This document shows, piece after piece, positions 8,244 to 15,850 of a stretch of 61,331 nt of DNA. The position numbers and the translations under genes were made by a program. The notes beneath the pieces were generated by a model. It saw only the letters and a list, made by a program, of their open reading frames with translations, did no database searches and was not told the origin of the DNA. Within the stretch, counting starts at the first letter, position 1, and each line of letters opens with the position of its first letter. Source of the DNA: Pseudomonadota bacterium (GTDB lineage Bacteria > Pseudomonadota > Gammaproteobacteria > UBA9339); NCBI GenBank assembly GCA_021781615.1, contig JAJXWM010000009.1, positions 1 through 61,331 on the forward strand. The letters are read 5' to 3'.

Positions 8244-9608
8244 TTATCCAATTAGTTTTTGATGCAAAAGTTTTAGTGTTTTTTCTCGATGGTTATCGGC
8301 GATTAAAATGGTAATGTTGTTGGTTGAAGCGCCGATGCTTAAGGCATGAATAGTAATTTGGTTTCTAGCAAAGATTGTAAAAATATCGGCAAGTAATTTG
8401 GTGTTATTTGTGATATCGTCGCCAATAATGCTTATTTTTGCAATGTTTTTTAGGACGACGACGTTAGCTAACTGACGTAAATTTTTCAAGAATTTTGATG
8501 AATAATCTTTGCTTTTAATTGAGAAGGTAAAGGTGGTTTCAGAAGTAGCGCAAACGTCGATCGATATATTGTGTTCTTGGGCGGTTTTGGTTAATGTTGC
8601 TAAAAAGCCGACCGCTTCAAGCATGTTAGGATTTTCAATGTTTAGTACCGTATGGTTTTGGCTTGCAATAATTCCTTTGATGCCATCTATTTTTTGGAGG
8701 GTAACTTTGGTTCCAGGAAAATCTTGGTTGAAGGTATTGAGTATATATACCGGAATATTTTTATTGATGGCGGCAGTAATACTTTTGGGGTGAATAACCC
8801 GGGCGCCGCTATAGGCCATTTCTGCTACGGTACCCATATCTAAAATTGGCCAAGATATGGCATTTGGAACAATTTTGGGGTCGGTTGACATAATACCATT
8901 AACATCGGTCCAGATTTCTATTTTTTGTGCGTCAATGCCAATGGCTAAAATAGAGGCGGTATAATCGCTGCCGCCGCGTCCAAGTAGGGTAGTGTTGCCG
9001 TGTGTGTCTTTACCGATAAAACCAGTAACGACTGGGACTATTTTTTTTGTTAGGAGCGGTTTTATTACTTTACGACAAGCAATATTGGTTGCTTTAAACT
9101 TAACATTTGCTTCAAGATATAGGCTGTCAGTTTTAATAATTTTTTCGGATTCAATTCTTTTATTGGCGATGCCTAGTTTATTAAGAGCTTGTGCCATTAG
9201 ATGGCTAGATAGCTTTTCACCAAAAGATAAAATACGGGCTTCAGTTTTTGGGGTGGTGTCGCCGACTAGGCTCGTGCCAACCAGGATGGTTTCTAGTTTA
9301 GAGAATAGTGGTAGAAAATCTTGTTGCCAAATATGTTCTAATTCATTTTGAGGGACGAGTTTTTTTAAAATATCTTCATGTTGTTTTTTTAGTGCGGCAA
9401 TGCGGGCACGAACCCGTCGTGGTTTTTGTTTTTTAGCAAGATTGATGAAGGCTTGTAATTCGTTGGTAACTCCGGCCACGGCCGACACGGTAACTACCAG
9501 TGAATATTTTTTTAATTTTTCTTTAATAATCTTGGCGCAGTCAATGATTGATTCTGCGCTGCCCATCGAGGTGCCGCCAAATTTAATTGAAATAAAAAAT
9601 TTACTCAT
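8244..9608 (-). CDS. lysC: Aspartokinase, LysC-type monofunctional
   Basis: This enzyme phosphorylates L-aspartate, the first step toward lysine, threonine, methionine and diaminopimelate. The 454 residues compare with 449 for E. coli LysC. The kinase domain begins with IKFGGTSMGSAESI and contains TLLGRGGSDYTASILA and EIWTDVNGIMSTDPK. Two C-terminal ACT domains (about 310-454) suggest feedback control, probably by lysine, given its pairing with lysA. No fused homoserine dehydrogenase domain is present. Confidence 0.93.
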   Translation of the reverse strand: MSKFFISIKFGGTSMGSAESIIDCAKIIKEKLKKYSLVVTVSAVAGVTNELQAFINLAKKQKPRRVRARIAALKKQHEDILKKLVPQNELEHIWQQDFLPLFSKLETILVGTSLVGDTTPKTEARILSFGEKLSSHLMAQALNKLGIANKRIESEKIIKTDSLYLEANVKFKATNIACRKVIKPLLTKKIVPVVTGFIGKDTHGNTTLLGRGGSDYTASILAIGIDAQKIEIWTDVNGIMSTDPKIVPNAISWPILDMGTVAEMAYSGARVIHPKSITAAINKNIPVYILNTFNQDFPGTKVTLQKIDGIKGIIASQNHTVLNIENPNMLEAVGFLATLTKTAQEHNISIDVCATSETTFTFSIKSKDYSSKFLKNLRQLANVVVLKNIAKISIIGDDITNNTKLLADIFTIFARNQITIHALSIGASTNNITILIADNHREKTLKLLHQKLIG

Positions 9609-9729
9609 AAGTTTTAATTTTAAAAATAGTTATTTATGGTTTTTACTCTTATATTAAAGTATTATCTTCGATATATCTATATTTGTCAAATTAATATTTA
9701 TAATCTAATTTTTCATTTCATTTAACATG

Positions 9730-9809
9730 AAAATAGCAGTTGGAACCGTAGCGAGAGCGTTTTAGATTCATTATATTAAGCGCTCGTAGTAGGTTCCAAC
9801 TGCTATTTT
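9730..9809. repeat. Palindromic repeat, AGCAGTTGGAACC family
   Basis: The left arm AAAATAGCAGTTGGAACCGTA pairs with the right arm TAGGTTCCAACTGCTATTTT. The core GCGAGAGCGTTTTAGATTCA is shared almost base for base with the copy at 44325-44417. It lies in the 9609-10012 gap between lysC and the first double-glycine peptide gene. It is probably a non-autonomous mobile palindrome, and could also act as a bidirectional terminator. Confidence 0.75.
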
Positions 9810-9844
9810 TAGGTTTAAAGGTTGTGACGCATTGTTGCGGTTTT

Positions 9845-9888
9845 CTTAAGTGTTTCTTAAATCCGGTTATTGTTAATCTTTTCTTAAT
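9845..9888 (+). promoter_or_regulatory. Two tandem TTAA (PmrA-like) boxes before peptide gene 1
   Basis: CTTAAG-TGTTT-CTTAAA (9845-9861) and GTTAAT-CTTTT-CTTAAT (9872-9888) are both direct repeats with exactly five bases between half-sites. A weak -10 (TATTCT, 9898-9903) follows the second box by nine bases. This leaves a 5' leader of roughly 100 bases before ATG 10013. The resemblance to PmrA boxes is visible. The identity of the regulator is inferred. Confidence 0.45.
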
Positions 9889-10012
9889 ATTTATCGCTAT
9901 TCTTATTGGTGCGGGTGGAGTTTTTATGAATTTATTTTATGGGGGCAAAAAACATAGAAATAAACTACGTAATATCTTTGTTTTACTAAACTTAAATAAT
10001 AGGAGATAAACA

Positions 10013-10303
10013 ATGTTATTATTGAAAGAAGAACAAGTGGTGGCTGTGGCTGGCGGTCTTATGCAGTGTGAATGTGTGGTGCCATCTAGTTTTTTTTGGT
10101 CATTTGCCGTAGGTTCTCCGTCTTTAACTATAGAAGGAGAAGCTTGTTTAAGCGGTAGTTGCAAGATTAAAGATGTTGTTGGTGCATCTATAGCTCAAGA
10201 TTATCGTACAAGTTATTATGATGTTGCTTATGCATATCCTTCGATAACTTCGTTAGGTTCATGTTTTACCCCGGGTTATCCCGGGTTATTTTTTGTTATA
10301 TGA
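10013..10303 (+). CDS. Double-glycine leader Cys-rich peptide precursor 1
   Basis: The 96-residue precursor starts at ATG 10013 behind AGGAGA. Its N-terminus MLLLKEEQVVAVAGG is a typical double-glycine leader, as cleaved by C39-peptidase ABC exporters. The predicted mature part begins LMQCECVV and contains EACLSGSC, giving the arrangement CxC...EAxCxxxC shared with the genes at 10458 and 51713. A Pro/Tyr/Gly-rich tail ends near a tandem duplication of CCCGGGTTAT. No exporter or immunity gene is nearby. Its role (bacteriocin, signal or effector-like peptide) is unknown. Confidence 0.6.
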   Translation: MLLLKEEQVVAVAGGLMQCECVVPSSFFWSFAVGSPSLTIEGEACLSGSCKIKDVVGASIAQDYRTSYYDVAYAYPSITSLGSCFTPGYPGLFFVI

Positions 10304-10356
10304 GTTTCTTAACATAACATTACCATTTTATTATGTGTTTCTTAACGCCCGTGTCA

Positions 10357-10373
10357 CTTAAGTTTTATTTAAT
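10357..10373 (+). promoter_or_regulatory. Tandem TTAA (PmrA-like) box before peptide gene 2
   Basis: CTTAAG-TTTTA-TTTAAT is a direct repeat with five bases between half-sites. A possible extended -10 (TGCTATTTT, hexamer at 10384-10389) starts ten bases after the box, nearly the same spacing as before peptide gene 1. Additional TTTCTTAAC half-sites lie upstream, near 10304 and 10340. Confidence 0.42.
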
Positions 10374-10457
10374 ATACCTGTGCTATTTTTCTTACGCATA
10401 TTGAATTAGTGACAATATGTATTTTTATTTTATTAATTTAAGCGTAGGAGAAAATCT

Positions 10458-10712
10458 GTGCAGTTATTAAACGAAAAACAAATAGAGTGTGTTGCTGGTG
10501 GCGAGGGGGTTTGGTTGGGCGATTGGTTGTGCGTTTGTAGCTCAGGCATGCCTCATATAGTTTTAACAAGTGAAGCGTCTAGCCTCTGCTATTCTTTTTG
10601 CTGTGACGATCATAAAGAAGAAGGTGGTTCTTTAAATAAAATATTTTATTATTCATTTACGGTAAAAGATATAGGTGGTGAGGCAGAAACTTTTTTTTGT
10701 GGAAACCAGTAG
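10458..10712 (+). CDS. Double-glycine leader Cys-rich peptide precursor 2
   Basis: The 84-residue precursor begins at GTG 10458, seven bases after AGGAG. The leader MQLLNEKQIECVAGG is clearly related to that of the preceding gene (LL-x-E-x-Q-x3-VAGG). The mature part contains WLCVCSSG, then EASSLCYSFCC, repeating the CxC...EA..C...C layout, and ends with FFCGNQ. The two genes lie 154 bases apart, each with its own TTAA box. A bidirectional terminator follows. No transporter is encoded nearby. Function is unknown. Confidence 0.6.
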   Translation: MQLLNEKQIECVAGGEGVWLGDWLCVCSSGMPHIVLTSEASSLCYSFCCDDHKEEGGSLNKIFYYSFTVKDIGGEAETFFCGNQ

Positions 10713-10793
10713 TGTCGTAGGTATTGATACGGGAATAGGTATTGGGTCGCTAATTGGCTGCTCTTCATGCTAAACTTTAACTTTTATTTAACC

Positions 10794-10819
10794 AAAAGGT
10801 CGGTTTTTGCCGGCCTTTT
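10794..10819. terminator. Bidirectional rho-independent terminator
   Basis: AAAAGGTCGG and CCGGCCTTTT pair around a TTTTTG loop, with T-rich tracts on both strands. It separates peptide gene 2 (plus) from mrdA (minus) and abuts the mrdA stop codon. Confidence 0.8.
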
Positions 10820-12682
10820 CTAGTTTTTTTGCTGTACCGCGTCAACTAAATAATAATCCAAAATTTTTCTTGCTACTTTTGGGGCCATCTTATTGTTTTC
10901 TACCACTATCGCCAGCGCTATTTGAGGGTTTTCTATCGGCGCAAAAGCGATAAATAAAGAGTGATTACGGAGATGTTTAGGGGTGCCTTCTTCACTTTCT
11001 GGAGTGGGGTTTTCATTAACGATTTTATGGTGATATAACTGAGCGGTACCAGTTTTGCCTGCGACCGAATAGGCAGGATTTGGACCAAAGCGAGTGTAAG
11101 CAGAACCGCTTGGATTCATTACTACATCATGCATAGCATTAATTACTATGTTCCAAGTGTTTGGGTTTTTAAGCGTGATTGGTGGTAGGGCAAAGGGTTC
11201 TTGCATAGCCCGCGCTTTATCTATGGTTTGGGTGGCAAGTAATAGATGTGGTTGATAACGTTTGCCGTGGTTAGCAATTGCGGCTATACCGTTTGCTAGT
11301 TGTAATGGTGTGGTTTTCATATCGCCCTGGCCAATGCTTGAGATGATGGTATCGCCAGGATACCAATGCTTGCCAGTATTTTTCATTTTCCATTTAGGGG
11401 AGGGAATAATGCCCGACGATTCTTCTGCAATATCAATGTTAGTTTTACTACCAAAACCAAATCGCTCTAAGATATCATCTATTTTTGCTATGCCAAGTTT
11501 AGTCGATATGGTATAGAAAAAGACGTTACAGGATTCGGTAATTGCTTTGGCAACGTCTACTATTCCGTGGCCGCCATGTTGCCAATCACGATATGGCGGT
11601 TGTTTGCTGTTTTCTAATTTAAACCACCCAGGGTCTGAAATTTTAAAATTAGGAGTAATTGTTCCGGTATCTAACGCTTGGAGGGCAATAAAAGGTTTGA
11701 TTGTTGATCCGAAGGGAAAGATACTGCGGGTTGCCCGATTATACATGGGTTTATTACTAGAGAATTGCAGCTTATTAAAAGTATCGCTATCAATACCGCT
11801 GGTGAATAAATTGGGGTCATAAGTTGGTTTGCTGACGAGGGCAAGTATTTCTCCATTATTTGGATCGATTGCGACAACCGCTCCTTGCTCTTTATCCAGA
11901 GCTTCTAGTGCTATCTTTTGTAATTTGCTATCAATAGTTAAGTAGATATTAGCGCCGGGGGTTGGTGGAATAATTTTTATGGTACGAACCGGGCGACCAT
12001 TCGCGTCAATTTCGACAACTTTGTAACCAATTTTGCCCCGTAATTTAGTTTCGTAATATTTTTCAAGGCCAACTTTGCCAATAAAATCGCTATTTTTGTA
12101 ATTTTCAGAATCGATACCTTGCCAATCTTGTTTACTGATTCTGCCAACATAGCCAAGAGCGGTGACGATATCTTCTGCTAGTGGATAGTGGCGAATCATT
12201 TTGGTATCGAGGCTGATTCCGGGAAAACGATATTGGTTAACATAAAAACTTGCGATCTCTTCTTGAGTTAATTTGATTTTTAGAGGAAGTTGCAACTGAC
12301 GATGTTTTTGTTGTAACGATCTTTTAAATTGTTGGATGTCCTTAGGGGTAATATCAATTATGGTCTTTAAGTTGTTTATAGTGGCTTCAAGATTTTTAAT
12401 CCGATCAACAGCAATGTTGAGACTAAAAGCTGGTAAATTTTCTGCAAGTAAAATGCCATTGCGATCATAAATTAATCCACGGTTGGGTTCGATGGGAACA
12501 TATTCTAGCTGGTTATTAGTGGCAAGCGCCGAATATAATTTGTAGTTAAAAATTTGGAGGTTAAATAAGCGGGCAATCAATAAAACTAGCAAGAGCGTAA
12601 GGAGGATGGCTGCTTTAAGCATCCGTTTTTTAAACTGATTGCTTTCATGAGTGTAGTTTTTTAGTTTATGAAAGTATGGCAC
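10820..12682 (-). CDS. mrdA: Peptidoglycan transpeptidase PBP2
   Basis: This class B penicillin-binding protein cross-links peptidoglycan during cell elongation with RodA. The 620-residue protein has an N-terminal cytoplasmic tail and membrane anchor (about 22-42), a PBP dimerisation domain, and a transpeptidase domain with S326-T-I-K329 (SxxK), S384-C-N386 (SxN) and K543-T-G545. It follows rlmH by four bases at the end of the rsfS-rlmH-mrdA run. rodA is not present next to it. Confidence 0.94.
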   Translation of the reverse strand: MPYFHKLKNYTHESNQFKKRMLKAAILLTLLLVLLIARLFNLQIFNYKLYSALATNNQLEYVPIEPNRGLIYDRNGILLAENLPAFSLNIAVDRIKNLEATINNLKTIIDITPKDIQQFKRSLQQKHRQLQLPLKIKLTQEEIASFYVNQYRFPGISLDTKMIRHYPLAEDIVTALGYVGRISKQDWQGIDSENYKNSDFIGKVGLEKYYETKLRGKIGYKVVEIDANGRPVRTIKIIPPTPGANIYLTIDSKLQKIALEALDKEQGAVVAIDPNNGEILALVSKPTYDPNLFTSGIDSDTFNKLQFSSNKPMYNRATRSIFPFGSTIKPFIALQALDTGTITPNFKISDPGWFKLENSKQPPYRDWQHGGHGIVDVAKAITESCNVFFYTISTKLGIAKIDDILERFGFGSKTNIDIAEESSGIIPSPKWKMKNTGKHWYPGDTIISSIGQGDMKTTPLQLANGIAAIANHGKRYQPHLLLATQTIDKARAMQEPFALPPITLKNPNTWNIVINAMHDVVMNPSGSAYTRFGPNPAYSVAGKTGTAQLYHHKIVNENPTPESEEGTPKHLRNHSLFIAFAPIENPQIALAIVVENNKMAPKVARKILDYYLVDAVQQKN

Positions 12683-12686
12683 TTTT

Positions 12687-13157
12687 TTAATCCCGATGGT
12701 ACGGATGGTTATTAATTATCGACCAAGCGCGATAGATTTGTTCAGCCACCACCACCCTTACTAATTGGTGCGGGAGGGTTAGTTTAGATAAAGACCAAAT
12801 TATGGGCACGGTTTTTAATAAATCCTTTGCCAGCCCGTCTGGGCCGCCAATTAATAAGCTGATGTCTTGTTGTTCCAGGTGCCAGGTTGAGATTTTTTTG
12901 GCAAGCTCGTGGGTTGTCCATTCTTTTCCGTGTTCATCAAGGGCAATGACTAAATTATTTTTTGGCACCGCTTCTAGCAAGTTTTGTCCTTCTATTTCAG
13001 CTATTTTAGTGATAGTTAATGATTTTGCGCGTTTTGCGGTCGGAATTTCTTTAAGAATTAGCTGATAATCTTTTGGCATGCGTTTGGCGTATTCGTTAAA
13101 GCAGTCGTTAACCCAAACTGCATGTGCTTTTCCGACGGTGATGATGTTGATTTTAAT
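12687..13157 (-). CDS. rlmH: 23S rRNA pseudouridine-1915 N3-methyltransferase RlmH, ATT start
   Basis: This SPOUT-fold enzyme methylates pseudouridine 1915 in helix 69 of 23S rRNA. LLIGGPDGL forms the SAM-binding knot, and the end (YRAWSIINNHPYHRD) is the family C-terminus. The first in-frame ATG (13079) would cut off 26 residues. The codons before it read KINIITVGKAHAVWVNDC and FNEYAKR, aligning without gaps to E. coli MKLQLVAVGTKMPDWV. The only codon that fits residue 1 is ATT at 13157-13155, which shares one base with the rsfS TAA. Using it gives 156 residues (E. coli 155). AUU starts are known for infC, so coupling to rsfS is likely. Confidence 0.8.
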   Translation of the reverse strand: MKINIITVGKAHAVWVNDCFNEYAKRMPKDYQLILKEIPTAKRAKSLTITKIAEIEGQNLLEAVPKNNLVIALDEHGKEWTTHELAKKISTWHLEQQDISLLIGGPDGLAKDLLKTVPIIWSLSKLTLPHQLVRVVVAEQIYRAWSIINNHPYHRD

Positions 13158-13533
13158 TTTTTTTACTCTTTCTGGGGGATGGCGATGGAAGCTTTTTTGG
13201 TTTTATATCCCACAATTTTTCTAGGGCATAAAATTTGCGGACGGTTTCTAGCATGACGTGGACAATGACATCGCCAAAATCTATTAACATCCACTCGCGG
13301 ACCTCTTCTCCTTCAACACCAATAGGTTTAATCTGTACGGTCGCGATTTTTTCTCTGATCTTTTCGATTAGGGTTTTAACGTGTACCGTTGAATTTGCGG
13401 TGCAAACTACCATGTAGTCTGCAATGTCGGTGATGGTTTTGATATTCAAAGCTGAGATATTTAGCGCTTTATGTTCTTTGAGAGTATCAACGATCATTTT
13501 TTTTATTTGAGCTGAGGTAATTGTTTTTTTCAT
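13153..13533 (-). CDS. rsfS: Ribosomal silencing factor RsfS
   Basis: The 126-residue protein binds uL14 on the 50S subunit and blocks subunit joining in slow growth. The RsfS core is complete, with ADYMVVCTANSTVHVKTL, GVEGEEVREWMLIDFGDVIV and HVM near residues 32-100. A basic, Ser/Pro-rich tail (KKLPSPSPRKSKKN) makes it longer than E. coli RsfS (105). It lies between nadD and rlmH, the usual gammaproteobacterial order. Its stop codon overlaps the proposed ATT start of rlmH. Confidence 0.92.
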   Translation of the reverse strand: MKKTITSAQIKKMIVDTLKEHKALNISALNIKTITDIADYMVVCTANSTVHVKTLIEKIREKIATVQIKPIGVEGEEVREWMLIDFGDVIVHVMLETVRKFYALEKLWDIKPKKLPSPSPRKSKKN

Positions 13534-13543
13534 ATTTTCTCTA

Positions 13544-14185
13544 TTATCTAATGTAAAGTTGGTGGTTATTAATGTATTGCCATACCTCTTTAGTTAAGAG
13601 GTGGCTCATATCTTTTTGTTGTCTAATCGAGTTACGAATATCAGTGGCAGATATTGGTAACGGATTAATGTCAGCTACGTATATTAATCCAGCCATTTTA
13701 TTTTGCAATTCTTGGGGGTCAAAAATTTGTCTCGTGGTTAATTTTGCTAAAGCGGTTTTATTAGTGATCGGTTCTTGGTTTTTACGATTAACCACTAATA
13801 GATGAGCAAAATCCAAGATTTTTTGCCACTTATGCCACTCATCGAATCTATTGAAGGAATCGATCCCGATAATTAAAGCAAGAGGGGTTTCGCCATTCTT
13901 TTGCCGCAAATATTCCAAAGTTTGTATGGTATATGAGATAGAAGGCTTTGCGATTTCGTAGGTATCAATGGCAAGATAAGGCAGCCCCTTTATTGCTAGC
14001 CTGATCATGTTGCAGCGGTCGTCGGCGCTTGCGTTTGGTATTGCTTTAAGTGGGGACTGGTGACAGGGAATGATGATGATTTTTTGTAACTGACATAATT
14101 TGTATGTCGTTTTTGCAAGATGGAGGTGCCCCAAATGGATAGGATCAAAAGTGCCGCCAAAGATGCCAAGAGGAAGAGTTACCAT
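13544..14185 (-). CDS. nadD: Nicotinate-nucleotide adenylyltransferase NadD
   Basis: NadD adenylates nicotinate mononucleotide in NAD synthesis. The 213-residue protein shows the nucleotidyltransferase motifs GGTFDPIHLGHLHLA (about 10-24) and ISATDIRNSIRQ (the ISxTxxR motif, near 176). It lies ten bases upstream of rsfS. The 132-base gap to holA is unusual for this cluster and has a 35-codon open stretch (minus, ending GPIFWQMGVAAPY) with no recognised family. Confidence 0.93.
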   Translation of the reverse strand: MVTLPLGIFGGTFDPIHLGHLHLAKTTYKLCQLQKIIIIPCHQSPLKAIPNASADDRCNMIRLAIKGLPYLAIDTYEIAKPSISYTIQTLEYLRQKNGETPLALIIGIDSFNRFDEWHKWQKILDFAHLLVVNRKNQEPITNKTALAKLTTRQIFDPQELQNKMAGLIYVADINPLPISATDIRNSIRQQKDMSHLLTKEVWQYINNHQLYIR

Positions 14186-14317
14186 TACTTAAGGATACCA
14201 ATTTTAATAGGGTGCCGCCACTCCCATTTGCCAAAAAATAGGACCCATCATTAAATTCGCCAATCCGCTTACTGCTTGGCTTGTCGGGATGTCCCTTGCC
14301 CTTCTAGCTCGCTAATG

Positions 14318-15328
14318 TCAAAAAGACAATTTATTGTCCGCAAAATTTAGGTACAATTTAGCAAGCTCATGCCACAGCAAATGTTGACTGTCAGCGCCTT
14401 TGATTATTAGTTCTACCTGGAGAGCAGATTTAAGGAAATTTTGTAATTGATCTAGGTGGTACTTCCCTAAGGCTTTTTTTACTGGTGCTTTACGGCTATA
14501 CCAGATATTATTTTTAGTTATTGCTTGGTCCATGCTTAGCCCTTTTTTTATATCAAAGCTTACTTTAATCAAAGAGCGTAGCTCATTGGTAAGAGTCCAC
14601 AAAATTAAAGTGGGTTCGGTATTGTCGTTTTTTAAACTTTCTAAAATTCTATGTACGGAGGTGGTTTTATTATTTACTGCTGCATCCAGGAGGTTAAATA
14701 TATTAAAACGGGAATTATCGGTGATAGCGGAGCTAATTTGTTCTAAAGTTAAATTGCCGCTACCATAAAGGAGTGATAGTTTTTCAATTTCTTGTATCGC
14801 TGCTAATAAATTGCCAGCAACATGGTCGGCTAGTAATTGAACTCCTTGATGATCAGCGGTTAAGCCGACGGATTTTAAGCGGCGAGTGATCCAAAATGGT
14901 AGTTGTGCCAATTCGATCGGCCAGATTTGTAGGATAACACCATTACTATCAATCGCTTTAAACCAAGCGGTTTTTTGCTGCGCGGAGTCAAGTTTATTGG
15001 CTATTATAAGGATGGTTTTATCTGAAACGGGATTTTTCGCATAATTTTGTAGTATTTTACTACCTGCTTCGGTTATTTTATTTTTGAGGTGTAATTCAAT
15101 TAAGGTGCGGTCGCCAAAAAGGGAGGTATTATTTACGCTGTTTAAAAAATTTTCCCAATTAAATCCTGATTCAATATAAAAAATCTCACGCGCGCATATG
15201 CCATTATTTACCGTGTATTTACGGATGAGATCGCCAGCTTCCTGGACCAAGAGAAATTCATCGCCACTTACAAGATATAAAGGGGAGAGGCCATTGGCAA
15301 AGAGCTGTTCGGGCTGGTTGATTTTCAT
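14318..15328 (-). CDS. holA: DNA polymerase III delta subunit HolA
   Basis: The clamp-loader delta subunit opens the beta clamp. At 336 residues it is close to E. coli HolA (343). The N-terminal ATPase-like region (PLYLVSGDEFLLVQEAGDLI), the IELHLKNKITEAGSKIL stretch and the C-terminal helical domain (WHELAKLYLNFA) are all recognisable. Its ATG overlaps the end of lptE by four bases, giving translational coupling. Confidence 0.92.
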   Translation of the reverse strand: MKINQPEQLFANGLSPLYLVSGDEFLLVQEAGDLIRKYTVNNGICAREIFYIESGFNWENFLNSVNNTSLFGDRTLIELHLKNKITEAGSKILQNYAKNPVSDKTILIIANKLDSAQQKTAWFKAIDSNGVILQIWPIELAQLPFWITRRLKSVGLTADHQGVQLLADHVAGNLLAAIQEIEKLSLLYGSGNLTLEQISSAITDNSRFNIFNLLDAAVNNKTTSVHRILESLKNDNTEPTLILWTLTNELRSLIKVSFDIKKGLSMDQAITKNNIWYSRKAPVKKALGKYHLDQLQNFLKSALQVELIIKGADSQHLLWHELAKLYLNFADNKLSF

Positions 15329-15843
15329 GGATTAAATTTACTTAAAGCCTGAAAAGTTTTTGGTGCGCTTAATATATTTAAAATTTTAATAACCAGCTCT
15401 TGCTGCATTTCCCGTTTGATTACAGCTAGTTGTGAGGTTGCTGCAAATATTTCATTTGGTTGGAGCGTGATGCTGCGAGCTACGGTGGCTACTTGGGAGG
15501 GCAATAGGTTCTTATTATAAAAATCACTGATAGTAATGGTTGCCGAATAACTTAAATTATAAACCCGTGCTTGAGTAGTTGATGCGGCGTTATTAATGCT
15601 AGAACTATAACTTGAGTTGATATTTATTATTGGTGATGATTTTGTAGACTCAGCTAGGATGTTAACCCCAGCAGCTTTCAATCTTTTTTTAAAGTTAATT
15701 TCAAATGGTTCATTCGGGTTTTGGGCTTGATAGTATATTTGTTTTAATTGTGGAGGTAAGGAATTTACATTGTGGGTAGTAAATCCGCAGCCAACAAGGG
15801 CTTGAATGAATATGATGAGTAATAGTTTTTTGTAGGACTTCAT
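15325..15843 (-). CDS. lptE: LPS-assembly lipoprotein LptE
   Basis: This outer-membrane lipoprotein plugs the LptD barrel in lipopolysaccharide export. The 172-residue precursor begins with a lipoprotein signal: a hydrophobic stretch from LLLIIFIQALVG leads to Cys19 (VGCGF). The body has the LptE pattern of beta strands with NLSYSATITISDF and a C-terminal helix. Position between leuS (7 bases upstream) and holA (ATGA overlap) is the conserved gammaproteobacterial arrangement and supports the assignment more than sequence similarity does. Confidence 0.88.
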   Translation of the reverse strand: MKSYKKLLLIIFIQALVGCGFTTHNVNSLPPQLKQIYYQAQNPNEPFEINFKKRLKAAGVNILAESTKSSPIININSSYSSSINNAASTTQARVYNLSYSATITISDFYNKNLLPSQVATVARSITLQPNEIFAATSQLAVIKREMQQELVIKILNILSAPKTFQALSKFNP

Positions 15844-15850
15844 ATGTTTT

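Noticed and set aside
9824-10009. Hydrophobic 61-codon frame upstream of peptide gene 1
   Set aside because: It spans the two TTAA boxes and likely promoter, has no ribosome site and ends right at the peptide's Shine-Dalgarno, so it is probably non-coding leader DNA.
14186-14317. 35-codon protein-like stretch between nadD and holA
   Set aside because: No start codon with a ribosome site and no family resemblance. It may be a gene remnant but cannot be supported.
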